From: Pestalotiopsis fici W106-1 | Lineage: Eukaryota > Ascomycota > Sordariomycetes > Amphisphaeriales > Sporocadaceae | NCBI RefSeq assembly: GCF_000516985.1 | Contig: NW_006917093.1 | Location: forward strand, 1,674,001 to 1,738,000 | Direction of reading: 5' to 3' | DNA: 64,000 bases | In this document: positions 11,430 through 22,012 of the stretch, one piece after another | Numbering within the stretch: position 1 is the stretch's first letter | Layout of the letters: every line of letters begins with the position of its first letter | Translations under genes and position numbers: made by a program | Notes under the pieces: generated by a model | Seen by the model: the letters and a program-made list of their open reading frames with translations, nothing else | The model's database searches: none | Told to the model about the DNA's origin: nothing

Positions 11430-13747
11430 TGATGTATTGATATTTTTTTTGGGGGATTCGGTTCACCATTTCCTTATTTCCACTCTCCGGTAACGGCGCA
11501 CTTGGGAGGACCGGTTCCTGGGAGACCGTATTGAAGCCGGGGCCTCACCGGAGTGGGTTCCGTCGGCTGAACCGGGTCCCCACATAAAGATAGGGTCGGA
11601 GGGCAACCGGCAGGGGGACTGGAGACAATCATCTTTTCCGCTCCTTCTCTCTTTCGTTTCTCTTGTGGTCTGCTGCGTGTCGCATGGTCGTAATGGTGGA
11701 TGCATTGTTTTTCGCTTGGTTTAATTAAATGAAACATGTTTTTTGTGGTGTCTCGTCTACTAACCACCACAGAGTTGTGAACATTCCGGCAGGAGCAGCA
11801 GCACCCTGACGTCATGTCCGATATAGGAGCATAAAATAGAGTACAACCAGCAATTTCAAGTGCTCACCATTGTCTTTCTTCGCTTGTAAGAGAGACATGC
11901 TCGCCGTCCACCCCCAGAGAAGAAGAAGATAAAAAGGAATCATGTGCATTCTCGAGGATCGCCAATAGTGCAAGACGACTTGAGTAGCCAAAATCATTCA
12001 TTTCACCATGTTGAATAGCAGTCCGTGTCATGGTATGCAGGTTATATAGTCAGTCGTGGTCTCCACGCGCGTGTACATGTCATGAGAGGCATAGTCGGCG
12101 ACAGGAAGGCAAGGCTACTATTTCATGTCCCATACCAAGCTTTATTACTAGTACTTAGTTGCAGACTGTCAAGTACAAGAGAGTACATTGCGCCGCGTGG
12201 GAAATCCGAGAGATGAAGAGAGGCAAAAATCATCAAGTGAAATTGTCAATGTGTGGGCTGGACTGCTTCTCTCTCTTCTTTTTTTTTTTTTTTTTTTTTT
12301 TCATTTTCGGCCCCGCAACTATCCACAAGTAGCCGCTCCGCTGAAAGGAGGGAAAGACACTGGACGGGTTTGCTGAATGTGAGTACGTAGTAGATCCGCA
12401 TGAAAAATTCCATCATCAGTCATCAAGACAATTGGGGAAAAGAAAAAAGGGGGTGTGGTAGGAAGGAGATGAAGAGAGAAACCTGTAAGAGGAAGACTCT
12501 CGTTATAGCGCTCTGGTGGTGAAAGAGCAAGATCGGTTTCCCTTCCCCTAGATGTCTCAGGTCTTGGGAAACTGGGGAGGGGAGAGCTATTCGGAAGCGA
12601 TCTTCCTGCCTTATCATGATTGAGACCAGTTAATCCTGGGGAAATAAGTAGTAGTATGCAAAATCAATCAACCTGCAGGTTGGCAACGTTCCTTCGGGAA
12701 CTTTTTGCCCCCGAGTTACCACAAGTATACGAATGTATCCCTAGCCAGTCCATGTACTATCGCCATCAAGAGCGTCGGCATGGGCCTGATACGTAGTAGA
12801 TGCCAGAAAGGAAACACAAAAACATGCACATGTGTCTCTTGGGGCTTACAATTGCAAGGCCTCCTACTAGTCGCCATCTGCCGATACGGAGCTGGTTGGT
12901 GGGGTCTTTTCCCCATGCCCTGAAATCTGCCTATTGATCCTCCCCCTCGAGCCCCTCCAATGCCCACCACCCCTGTCTGTCCTGCAAGCAAGACGATCTG
13001 GGATTGTCTTGGCTTTGGGCGCTGATTGCGGCTCTCCCCAAAAGTATTTCCCGCTCTGAGATCTCACTCACACACACACATACATCCGAGGTGGTTCTCG
13101 CGATAACCTCGGTGGGGGGGAGAAAGAGGCACAGCGATCGGCCCCCGGAAAAGATGGATTTATAGGATAAAGGCTGCAGCAGCAGGGCTTTTGGCTATCC
13201 GTCGGGCAGGATTGATGATCAGATCACAGAACGTGAGAACCGGCCGGAATGCATTGGACTAGGACCAACGGCTCGAGCTTTGTGAACTAAGTAGGAGGGG
13301 TCCCCGATTGCCCAATGAGCAGGCGTACATTAGGAAGCTAGCGCCGACGTCGGAGCCCGTCGCTCTATGGTTGAGGCCATCTCGGTGCCTCCTGGGTTCC
13401 TCTTTCGGCCAGTGTGTTGCTTTTTTTCTCGCCTTCTCGTGGCTTGACTGTGTATTCAAAAGAAGAAGGTCGTCCTGTCTCTGACTTCACCTATTTTCTT
13501 TCCCATCTCCACAATTTCTAGACTCTCTGTTCCGTCGTGAACTCTCAACTGCTTTTTCCCTCCTTCCTCTCTTCCTTCTCTTGGCGGCAATCTGGCGAAC
13601 CCCTCCAAAGAAGCGTTAATAAAGAAATCCCAATACATCGGAACCGACAGATAGGGAACCGAGGACCAAATCCCACCCCCCGTCCCGTTCCGAGAGAGCC
13701 AAGAAATACTTGCAAAGTCGCACAACAACTTCTATTAGTTGCCCATC
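11430..13747. other. Long intergenic region upstream of LEU1
   Basis: A gene-free 2.3-kb stretch. It holds a poly-T tract near 12279-12301, a CA repeat near 13069-13081, a 7-base inverted repeat at 13086-13092/13106-13112 and a CCGGCCGG at 13240-13247. The last 250 bases are pyrimidine-rich leader. No protein or RNA gene was recognised. Confidence 0.5.
13240..13247. promoter_or_regulatory. CCGGCCGG palindrome upstream of LEU1
   Basis: The palindrome CCGGCCGG lies about 500 bases before the LEU1 start. Leu3-type regulators of leucine genes bind CCG(G)-spacer-CGG palindromes, usually CCGGNNCCGG; the two-base spacer is missing here, so a match to that factor is only a possibility. Confidence 0.2.
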
Positions 13748-16458
13748 ATGCCGTCAACCGCAGGAGGGCCTCAGACTCTCTACGACAAGATCCTCGCTGA
13801 TCACATTGTCGATGAGAAGTTGGATGGCACCATTCTTTTGTACATTGGTAGGTCAAACCTTTGCTTGGGGTTTTATTCACTTTACCATGCCACCTTTTGC
13901 TGACCCGCTTGTTCTACAGACAGACATCTTGTCCACGAAGTCACATCACCTGTAAGGAGCACTCCTTTGTCTTCTTCTATTATAGTGCTGGCAGTTATTG
14001 AACTCGTGAAATGATTTTTCTGCTTGCGAGTCATTCTGCTATCGCATATCATTTCTGTTGCCTATTTCCCTCTTGGTCGCGTGCTCGTTTTGCCCCGGTG
14101 GGAAAAATGGCTTGGGGTTGCGCCGTTGGGGATTCAACCTATGACGTAGTCAACGGACTGATTTGCTAACATTCCACTCCAGCAAGCTTTTGAAGGCCTG
14201 AAGAACGCAGGCAGACAAGTCAGAAGACCTGACTGCACTCTTGCCACAACCGATCACGTATGTATTATACCATGCCCGATTTTCACTTGTACTTGTTGAT
14301 GGGCTTTGCATCTAACACCAGAGTATAGAATGTCCCCACCAAGTCCCGAAAGGGCATGAAGGATATTGCCACTTTTGTCGAGGAAGAGGACTCTCGTCTC
14401 CAGTGCATGACCCTTGAGGAGAACGTGAGAGACTTTGGCATCACATACTTTGGCCTTGGCGACAAGCGTCAGGGTATCGTCCACGTTATTGGACCCGAGC
14501 AGGGCTTCACTCTGCCCGGCACCACCCTCGTTTGCGGTGACTCTCACACGTCGACACACGGCGCTTTCGGCTGTCTCGCCCACGGTATCGGAACGAGTGA
14601 GGTCGAGCACGTCTTGGCTACACAATGTCTCATTACCAAGAGAAACAAGAACATGAGGATAGAGGTTAATGGCGAGCTTGCCCCCGGTGTCAGCTCCAAG
14701 GATGTTGTCCTCCACGCCATTGGATTGATCGGAACTGCTGGTGGTACTGGATGTGTCATTGAGTTCTGCGGTTCTGTCATTCGCGGCTTGAGTATGGAAG
14801 CTCGCATGTCCATCTGCAACATGTCCATTGAGGCTGGTGCCAGAGCTGGTCTGGTCGCACCCGATGAGGTCACCTTTGAATACCTCAAGGGCAAGCCTCT
14901 TGCCCCTGCATACCCCTCTGCTGAGTGGGACCGTGCCATTACCTACTGGAAGGGTCTCCAGTCCGACGAAAATGCCAAGTACGACATTGATGTCCAGATC
15001 GATGCTGTCGACATTATCCCTACCGTGACCTGGGGCACCAGCCCCGAGGACGTTGTTCCCATCACTGGTGTTGTGCCCGACCCCGAGACCTTTGACACTG
15101 AGGCCAAGAAGAACACTGGCCGAAGAATGTTGGAGTACATGGGCCTCACCGCCGGAACAAGAATGCAGGACATTCCCATTGACAAGGTCTTTATCGGTTC
15201 ATGCACAAACTCCCGAATTGAGGATCTCCGGGCTGCTGCTGCTGTTGTGAAGGGCAAGAAGAAGGCCGACAACGTCAAGGCCGCCATGATTGTCCCTGGA
15301 TCTGGATTGGTCAAGGAACAGGCCGAGGCCGAGGGTCTCGACAAGATCTTCACCGACGCTGGTTTCGAGTGGAGAGAAGCGGGTTGCAGTATGTGCCTGG
15401 GAATGAACCCCGATATTCTGTCGCCTCGTGAGCGATGCGCCAGTACCAGCAACCGAAACTTTGAGGGTCGCCAGGGTGCTCAGGGCCGAACGCACTTGAT
15501 GTCTCCTGTCATGGCAGCCGCCGCTGGTATTGTTGGCAAGCTTACAGATGTCCGCGCTCTGACCGAGTACAAGACCAGCCCGCACATTGAGGCTTTCAAG
15601 CCCAACTCGCCCTCGTCGAAACCTCACGTTGACGAAAGCGTTGAGATTGACGAGACTGCAAAGGAGAAGATTGGTGACCAGCCCGAGGACACCACCAGCA
15701 CAAACCACGTCGTTGATGAGGCCAAGGGTAGCCAAGGCCTCCCCAAGTTCCTGGTTCACAAGGGTATTGCAGCACCCCTGCACCGATCCAATGTCGACAC
15801 CGACGCCATCATCCCCAAGCAGTTCTTGAAGACTATCAAGCGTACTGGTCTTGGATCTGCTGCTTTCCACGGCTGGAGATACCTGGAGGACGGCACTCCC
15901 GACCCCAGCTTCGTCCTGAACCAGGAGCCCTTCACCCAAGCCAAGACTCTGGTCTGCACTGGACCCAACTTTGGCTGTGGCTCGTCCCGTGAGCACGCCC
16001 CTTGGGCTCTTCTCGACTTTGGCATCAAGTGTGTCATTGCACCCTCGTTTGCCGACATCTTCTTCAACAACACCTTCAAGAACGGTATGCTGCCAGTCAT
16101 AATCCCCAACAAGGATGACATGGACAAGATTGCCAAGGAGGCCGACACCGGCAGGGAGATTGAGGTTGACCTGCCCAACCAGGTCATCCGTGACGCTGAC
16201 GGCAACGACATCTGCCAGTTTGATGTTGAGGAGTTCCGCAAGCACTGCTTGGTCAACGGCCTGGACGATATTGGTCTGACCATGCAGCTCGAGGACAAGA
16301 TCATTGACTACGAGCAGAAGGCCACTGCCCGCACTCCGTGGGTTGATGGTCGTGCCTACTTGAAGAGGAAGGGCCAGGGTGGTAAGCTGGCTGCCAAGGC
16401 CGCACCTGTGCCCAAGACGAATCGTGGTGAGGAGATCAAGAACCCCATTGACTGGTAA
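13748..16458 (+). CDS. LEU1: 3-isopropylmalate dehydratase (fungal fused large and small subunits)
   Basis: Converts 2-isopropylmalate to 3-isopropylmalate, the second step of leucine synthesis, using a [4Fe-4S] cluster. Four exons (13748-13847, 13920-13951, 14183-14257, 14329-16458) give 778 residues, the usual fungal length for the fused aconitase-like enzyme. The start is [19 protein letters not shown]; joins restore [18 protein letters not shown]. Cluster ligands are visible as Cys361 in GSCTNSR and Cys422/Cys425 in [10 protein letters not shown]. The large-subunit domain runs to about residue 490. A linker with [14 protein letters not shown] follows, then the swivel domain with [17 protein letters not shown] and [13 protein letters not shown]. 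Three small introns cluster at the 5' end, two of them bounding exons of only 32 and 75 bases. The family is unmistakable. Confidence 0.97.
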
Positions 16459-17047
16459 GGGGAGTGAGTTACAGTCGAGGGGTTTTTTTTGTGAAATGGG
16501 TACTTCATTTACGCGGTTCGTATTGCATAAGCGCGAGTTTGCTTGCGAGGAGTTAAAAATAGCCATTGATGATGAATCTGGCCACGAGATGACGAGTTCC
16601 GAAGGGGCTACGGATATATGCAGACAGTCCCACCCGCTTGAAGCTGAAATTTGCTCGCGGGATAAACCATAATACACAACAAATGAGTAAAACACTTTCA
16701 AGACTTTATACTTCTTTGAGTGATTGACACTGTGGGTGAACGAAACAAGACATTCACCTCTCACCAGTTCCATGAGGAGGAATATTATTTGCTTACTATG
16801 AATTGGAATCTCGAAAGCAAGGCAGTCAGTACCCGCGGTGCATGGCCAATATTGGAGGTGTGCGACACTGTTTGATGGATAGCACAAAATGCAAGACCAT
16901 CACAAGAGCTCGGTAGTCATTCACAATGTACTCTATCCCATGAATCAAAAGCATAGAATTGGCCAATCCTGTTTCCTCATGATGCTTAACATGTCAGGAC
17001 ACCATTGCGCTGACTTCCAGACCAACACCTATCTCTTTCCGCGCTTA
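16459..17047. other. Intergenic, LEU1 3' flank
   Basis: This is the 3' region of LEU1 and the 3' side of a minus-strand Cys-rich unit. It is AT-rich without a supported gene. Confidence 0.5.
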
Positions 17048-17331
17048 TTAGGTGCATTTGGGGCAGTGTCGGTGCAAACAGATCGGGCAGTTGCGCATGT
17101 GAAACTTCACATATTGATGGCACTGGCAGCATGAGCGTTTGGCGATTCGCTGCTGTTGTCGACGAGCTCGGGCATGTTGATGTGTTGACAGTCAACCAGC
17201 TCCCAAGCCAACTTTTCCTGGGTCTGGTCGTTCTGGGGAGACATTTGTGCCTCTTTTGTGTCGTTTGGATCTGATACTTGGGTTGAACTGGGGCTTTTCT
17301 TTTCTTTTCGGGTGTAGTTTTCAAGGGGCAA
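17048..17331 (-). pseudogene. Small Cys-rich zinc-ribbon-like unit, frame-broken
   Basis: On the minus strand, the frame covering 17191 down to the TAA at 17048 reads KRSCCQCHQYVKFHMRNC followed by PICLHRHCPKCT and stop. This CCxC...CPxC-x-HRxCPxC pattern closely matches the C-terminus of the intact small protein at 18356-18559. That frame has an in-frame TGA at 17192-17194 and no ATG of its own. A second frame, starting at ATG 17331, is open through MSPQNDQTQEKLAWELV and the following stretch, then ends at 17107 inside the Cys-rich part. The likely reading is one small gene split by a one- or two-base frame break, or a gene whose short intron I could not place. The Cys/His spacing suggests a bound zinc ion; partner and role are unknown. 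Confidence 0.45.
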
Positions 17332-18355
17332 AAGTATAGATGAATCTTGATATTGTTAGCTTGTGTCTATGAGGAGTCCTTACTTTTCTTGTCTGTCGGT
17401 CACAATACTGAAGAGACTTACCTTGAAACTACTGCGGATCCAATGCTGGAATCTGTTATTAGCTCCCGTAAAAGGGCTTTGGTTTCTTTTCCTTCAAGTC
17501 ATTGAAATGATGAGCAGGACTTGGTTTAAAGAAACGTGATTGTGGCAGCCTCACCATTGATGATATTCGAATCTATATCAGTTTTGTATGCATTTGTTTG
17601 TTTTACCTTCCAATTCCTCAACTGGACAATGAGCTGAGCCTGAATCTATAATTAGCGTTCATGCATGCATCGTTGCACGCGTCTTGAAACCACTCGAGGA
17701 GACAATAAACATGTAGCACAAAATGCTAATCAGAACACGCAACACTGATAAAAGTCCATGTGATATTTGATTATAGTCTTTTGAAAGAACCAACAAAACA
17801 AAGACTAGTATATACGTATTCAAACGGATCACGTCTGGATGATTTAAAATAGCTGCAGGCCAGGGGAGCAGCATAATTTCAACAATCTCTGTCCATTCGT
17901 TTCCGGGCAAGGAGAGAAAACGTGTTAGTCTAGCAAAAATTTCTTTGATAAAGAAGGGAATGTGGATAATCAAAATAGGGGTGATGGTACAGCAGTGGCT
18001 TCACACTGTTATCCAGTGCTTTGAGGATGAGTATGGTTTAAACAATACGTGAATAACGTATACAGACCCAGAATGAAGTTCATGTCTGTGATGAGGTCGC
18101 ATCGCCATGTCTATAAAACGGAAGCAAATTGCTCGCTAACTCGATAGTTTAAAGCAAAGCATTCCCTCTTCACCACATCAACGACTCCAGCACTACTTAT
18201 TCAACACTCAGGACATCATAAAGGCAGGCATCACGATTCCCATATTCTGGAGCAAGAAAGAAGAACAAGAATTCTCAATAGACGCAAGCCCGCTCACCCT
18301 AGCTGTATCTTACAGTTGACCCTAGGAGACACAAGCACGCACAAAAGGGGAAAAA
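17332..18355. other. Intergenic, AT-rich
   Basis: About 1 kb of AT-rich sequence between the two Cys-rich units. A 104-codon open stretch on the minus strand (17659-17973) is hydrophobic but has no recognisable family and was not called. The last 200 bases before 18356 resemble a promoter and leader, with a TATAAAA-like sequence near 18113. Confidence 0.4.
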
Positions 18356-18559
18356 ATGGCTCCCTATACCCAAGGCTTGCATGAACTGGTCAACCACAGC
18401 AAACCCGACCCTCCTAAACCTCAACCGCCTAAGCCTGATCCTAATCCTCTTGGCTGGACCAGGTATCAATGCTGCAACTGCCAACAGCGTGCGAGACATG
18501 ACTGGAACAGGTGCCCGGTATGCCAGCATAGGTCGTGCAAAACATGTACAGTCATTTAG
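18356..18559 (+). CDS. Small Cys-rich zinc-ribbon-like protein
   Basis: A 67-residue, intronless protein. The N-terminal half is hydrophilic with a Pro/Lys repeat (PPKPQPPKPDPNP, residues 19-31). The C-terminal half carries Cys39, Cys40, Cys42, then Cys53, Cys56, His58, Cys61 and Cys64 in the arrangement CCxC-x10-CPxC-x-HRxCxxC. That spacing resembles short zinc-ribbon proteins found in many Sordariomycetes, whose function is not known to me. The same module recurs on the opposite strand at 17048-17191. The start codon follows an A-rich leader (GGGGAAAAAATGGC), a favourable context. The short length limits certainty, but the ordered Cys/His pattern shared with its neighbour argues that it is real. 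Confidence 0.65.
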   Translation: MAPYTQGLHELVNHSKPDPPKPQPPKPDPNPLGWTRYQCCNCQQRARHDWNRCPVCQHRSCKTCTVI

Positions 18560-19083
18560 TGTGGACAGGAGGCGGAATTAAAAAAGACTGACTTGGAGAA
18601 AGAGGAGGCAAGAAACGGCCCAGAGCTTAAGATGATGTAGCACTGTAAGAGAATACAACAAACTTGACCAAGTATCTGCTCTTAATCCATGTGAAATGTG
18701 AAAGGGAAGAGAGAAAAAAGAAAAAAGAAAAAAGAAAGACTACCGGGAAAACTGTAAAAGAGCTTGTGTCCTCTCCAACGACATGTTATAACAATCTTCA
18801 AGCAGCAGTCTACAGTCTGCATCTTGCTAGTTAGTATGTCTTTATTGTCATTATGCTGTTGATGGTTGCGTGAAGCTACGTGAATCAAGAACTCACACAA
18901 CTCTGAAGAGCGACCCCTTGTTCTCATCCACACTCCTACCTGACTCTATGAGTTACCGATTTCAGCTTCTCACTTGTCAACCCTCAATCGGATTCCCTCG
19001 CTTGTCCAAACTTAGGCTTATCCATTCATTGCTACTTATATGATCATGTCACAGTCAAGTAAGAAAATAGTCTGGAAAGAGCA
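18560..19083. other. Intergenic between Cys-rich gene and epimerase
   Basis: 3' flanks of two convergent genes. A purine tract of repeated AAAAAAG-type units lies near 18700-18740. No gene is supported. Confidence 0.5.
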
Positions 19084-20338
19084 TCACGAGCTACATAGTA
19101 CCGCACGAAGATCCTCCTCAAAACATTTTTTCCATGCCTCTTCACCTCGAGTAGGCCGCCAGCCCAGCTGCCGAGCCACACTTGTCCTGGTGCGCGAGTT
19201 GGAGCACAGTCCGAGCTCAAGCTCGACAAGGTCACCGCCCACCAGGTCCATATACGACTTGAGGTACGTTCCTGCGTCCTCGAGTCCGACACTGCGAACT
19301 TGGGCATCCTCTATCTTGCCGGCCCTTTGACACGCTTCCGCGATCCCGCGCGCCACATCCATCCAGGAGTGTATCCCATGACTCGAGAAGAGGATGCCCT
19401 TTTTGCCCGCGGGCAGACGGGATCCCCCGTTGTCGAGTATGTCCAGGACCACGAGGCGGTATAGCTCGGCCAGGTCCTCGACGTGGACGTGGTTGATCTC
19501 GCCCGCACCATCGCCAATTACTACGCCGTGCCCCAGCTCCAGGACCGCCCGGATGTACGTGGGGATCTGGATGCTGGTCCGGTTGAACAGGCCGGTGCCC
19601 ACCCCGTAGATAGTCGGGGGCATCACTATTTGAATTTGGGTTAGTTTGTTTATGAAATCATGCTCGTAAGCATGTATATGCTTCTTGCGTGCCAGTGGCC
19701 GCTCTACAAGGATAGCATGAAAATACCACCATCCCCTATAGAAGCTGGAGAAACAGCAAGAGACGGTCTTCAAAGGGTTGCTTACTAACAACAGTCCTGA
19801 CTCCAAGCTCCAGACCCGAGTCAATCACCCCGAGCTCAGTTGCCCGCTGGGGATAATGACGCAGCCCCTCACGGTGCTTCTCGTACCCATAGACGTCGTC
19901 CTCGACATCGTCAAACGTGCGGTCCTCGAGATACGCTCCCGTGATGGGTTGATCCGACAAATTCGAGGCGCCGGAGAGGTGAATCATCCAGATATCCGTC
20001 TTGCCTTGCGCAGCTGCACGCCGCTTCGCCAGGCCTCGCAGAAGTGCTTGTGCTGATGCTGGGTGGAAGCCCAGAGTCGCCCCGATCACGACGTCAGCCT
20101 GAGACGCCGCGGCCTCGGTCGCCTCTACATCGTCGAGACCCTTGTAGATGATGGTGCGCACACGACTGCCATAGGCCGAAGTGAGGGTCGTGGCACGGTC
20201 AGCACCTCGAACCAGACAGGTAATGGTGGCTGCTTGTAGCGCAGGGGAGTCTGAAGCGAGGAGCGTGGTCAGTATCGTGCCGCCGATGAAGCCCGTGGCA
20301 CCAGTGATGAGGATGTTCTTTGGTGATTTGGAAGCCAT
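19084..20338 (-). CDS. NAD(P)-binding epimerase/dehydratase-like protein (extended SDR)
   Basis: A 364-residue member of the extended short-chain dehydrogenase superfamily (NAD-dependent epimerase/dehydratase). Exons are 19786-20338 and 19084-19625; the 160-base intron joins RTVV to MMPPTIYGVGTGLFNR, a typical segment of these enzymes. The Rossmann signature TGATGFIGG lies at residues 12-20. A YxxxK pair (YGYEK) follows the HLSGASNLSDQP strand and could be catalytic. The C-terminal half reads GEINHVHVEDLAELYRLV, the usual substrate-side region. Fungal proteins of this type are annotated as nucleoside-diphosphate-sugar epimerases, but the substrate cannot be read from sequence. The gene borders the gene-poor segment to its right and its codon use looks ordinary. 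Confidence 0.82.
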
Positions 20339-21744
20339 GCTGTTGTTTCTTCTTCTTATTCTTTGGGATGAAAGGAAGTGGGATGTATTGTCATTGAAAT
20401 CTTGCTCTGTCTCCATGATGCCAATCCAAACCTTAAACATTGCGCTTCCAATTGTCTTTATAGACGGTTCCGATTATATGGACTTGGACAAGATTCTCGG
20501 ATTTTGGCCAAAAGTCCATGAAGATTTGCGCCTATGAACTTAGAGAGTATGAGAATTTAGCGGAAAACACAACATTTCGTGGCCCGATAACTACTATGGT
20601 TGCATCGATCCCCTCTGCTAAACGCCGATGAGGAAAGATATGCGACCTCTGATTGGCCAGATCGCCGAAATCGTATAACACCACTAATTCTTAACTCCCT
20701 ATAGCTCCGGATAACGAGCCGTTCCCGAATGCCCATGATCATCATATCATAAACCTTTGAATACTCGAGTTACGATTCTTCGGTTGATGATCGATATAAA
20801 GTCACCCAAGAGGATTCCTAAGAAACGAGCACAAGACTGACATGTATCCGCCCCAGAAGTCAGTTGCCTGTTGAAAAAGTGCGCTGGAGAACATAAGGGT
20901 CATATGCGACACCCTTTCTTATGCTTCAGATACTCGAAGCATGTCTTGATACAGCCGAATGATGTAGTCATGTCGCTGAATGTTCTCCCGCTATCTTTTA
21001 GTACCGTGGTTTTGGAATATTGAGCTTCGCCATCTTCAGAGACATAATATGAGCCGGTGATTACCACGCTAGACCACTGTACTCTCGTTCCTTGATATCT
21101 GACAACCGTTTTCTAATTCCTTTATTTGGGTTTCACGTTCGCTTCGCCCCTCACGTTGGACCTCGAGAGAATTATCAGTGACCAAAGCAGTAGAGAAGCC
21201 TAAATGCATCACATCGATCGCAGCGATTCAAGCAGGCTTAATCTCCAATATTAGGAAGATCTGGTTACGAGGCACAAGTTGAATATAAGCTTTCTGGGAT
21301 GGAAATGTCAGAGAACGAATGGACGCTGCGAAAAATGGCCATATACCGTTCCCTTGACCTCGACATGGGAAAATCGTTTTGGTTCACGACCAAGACAAAC
21401 GACGTCATCTCCCAAAGAGGGATGGAGGCAAACGGTGAGGCGTGTGGGGCTTCTCCTCCTATTACGCACACTCCCGAGGCTTCTCTGTTGAACGCTCGCC
21501 AAACGGTGCTCAGAAGGTTGGCAGTTCTACATTAGCGATCTAGTATGATGCTTCCCATGATGCTTAAGGAGATCATGAAAACCCCGATTCCGGATAAACT
21601 CGACTCCCATATCAGCTCCAGATTTAATCAGAGGTCAATCCAACAGACCAGTCAATGTGTTCGCGCCGGAGAAAACTGTACCGCTGGCATCTCTAGGTCA
21701 ACCAAACTGGCTTCAGGACGTAAGAGATCAAGGCAGACTTGCAA

Positions 21745-21781
21745 AAGCCTACCCTCTACTCCCTCTGTACACGGACCAAAA
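21745..21781 (+). repeat. 37-base island, copy 1
   Basis: This short stretch (AAGCCTACCCTCTACTCCCT, then CTGTACACGGACCAAAA) recurs at 31992-32029 with a single-base indel, while the immediate flanks differ. In this copy it lies inside a coding-like fragment reading LPLYTDQKD. Confidence 0.6.
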
Positions 21782-21857
21782 GGACACCACAGAACAGTAC
21801 AATACTGTACAGGACCGTGAAGTGAATCCTTTTAAATGATTTCCAAATTGCTTGTCT

Positions 21858-22012
21858 CTCACCCGAGCCGATGTGTGAAGGGGGAACTGAAGACGAGATG
21901 ATCGAGGAAGCATTGAAAGTTGTCTGAGTTGATCTCTAGTCTACAAAAGAGAGGTGCTGAAGAGCGACTATATACCCACGCAGGTGATCTGCGGTGGGTA
22001 CTAACTACGTCA
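21858..22012 (+). repeat. Diverged direct repeat, copy 1
   Basis: About 155 bases matched by 25811-25958 in the same orientation. Shared anchors are CTCACC(C/T)GAGCCGAT at the left, GAGTTGATCT in the middle, and the identical AGGTGATCTGCGGTGGGT near the right end. Differences are scattered substitutions and small gaps. Confidence 0.6.

Noticed and set aside
12279..12301. Poly-T tract as a retroposon tail or RNA polymerase III terminator
   Set aside because: No RNA gene or element body is attached; simple homopolymer in a spacer.
13537..13800. 87-codon open frame ahead of and overlapping LEU1 exon 1
   Set aside because: It opens with GTG rather than ATG and lies in pyrimidine-rich leader in a different frame from LEU1.
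15199..16887. 562-codon minus-strand open frame opposite LEU1
   Set aside because: It is the antisense shadow of a highly biased coding exon; LEU1 is secure and the antisense product has no family features.
17659..17973. 104-codon hydrophobic minus-strand open frame
   Set aside because: It lies in AT-rich spacer, has no recognisable family, no clear leader, and hydrophobicity is expected from T-rich codons.
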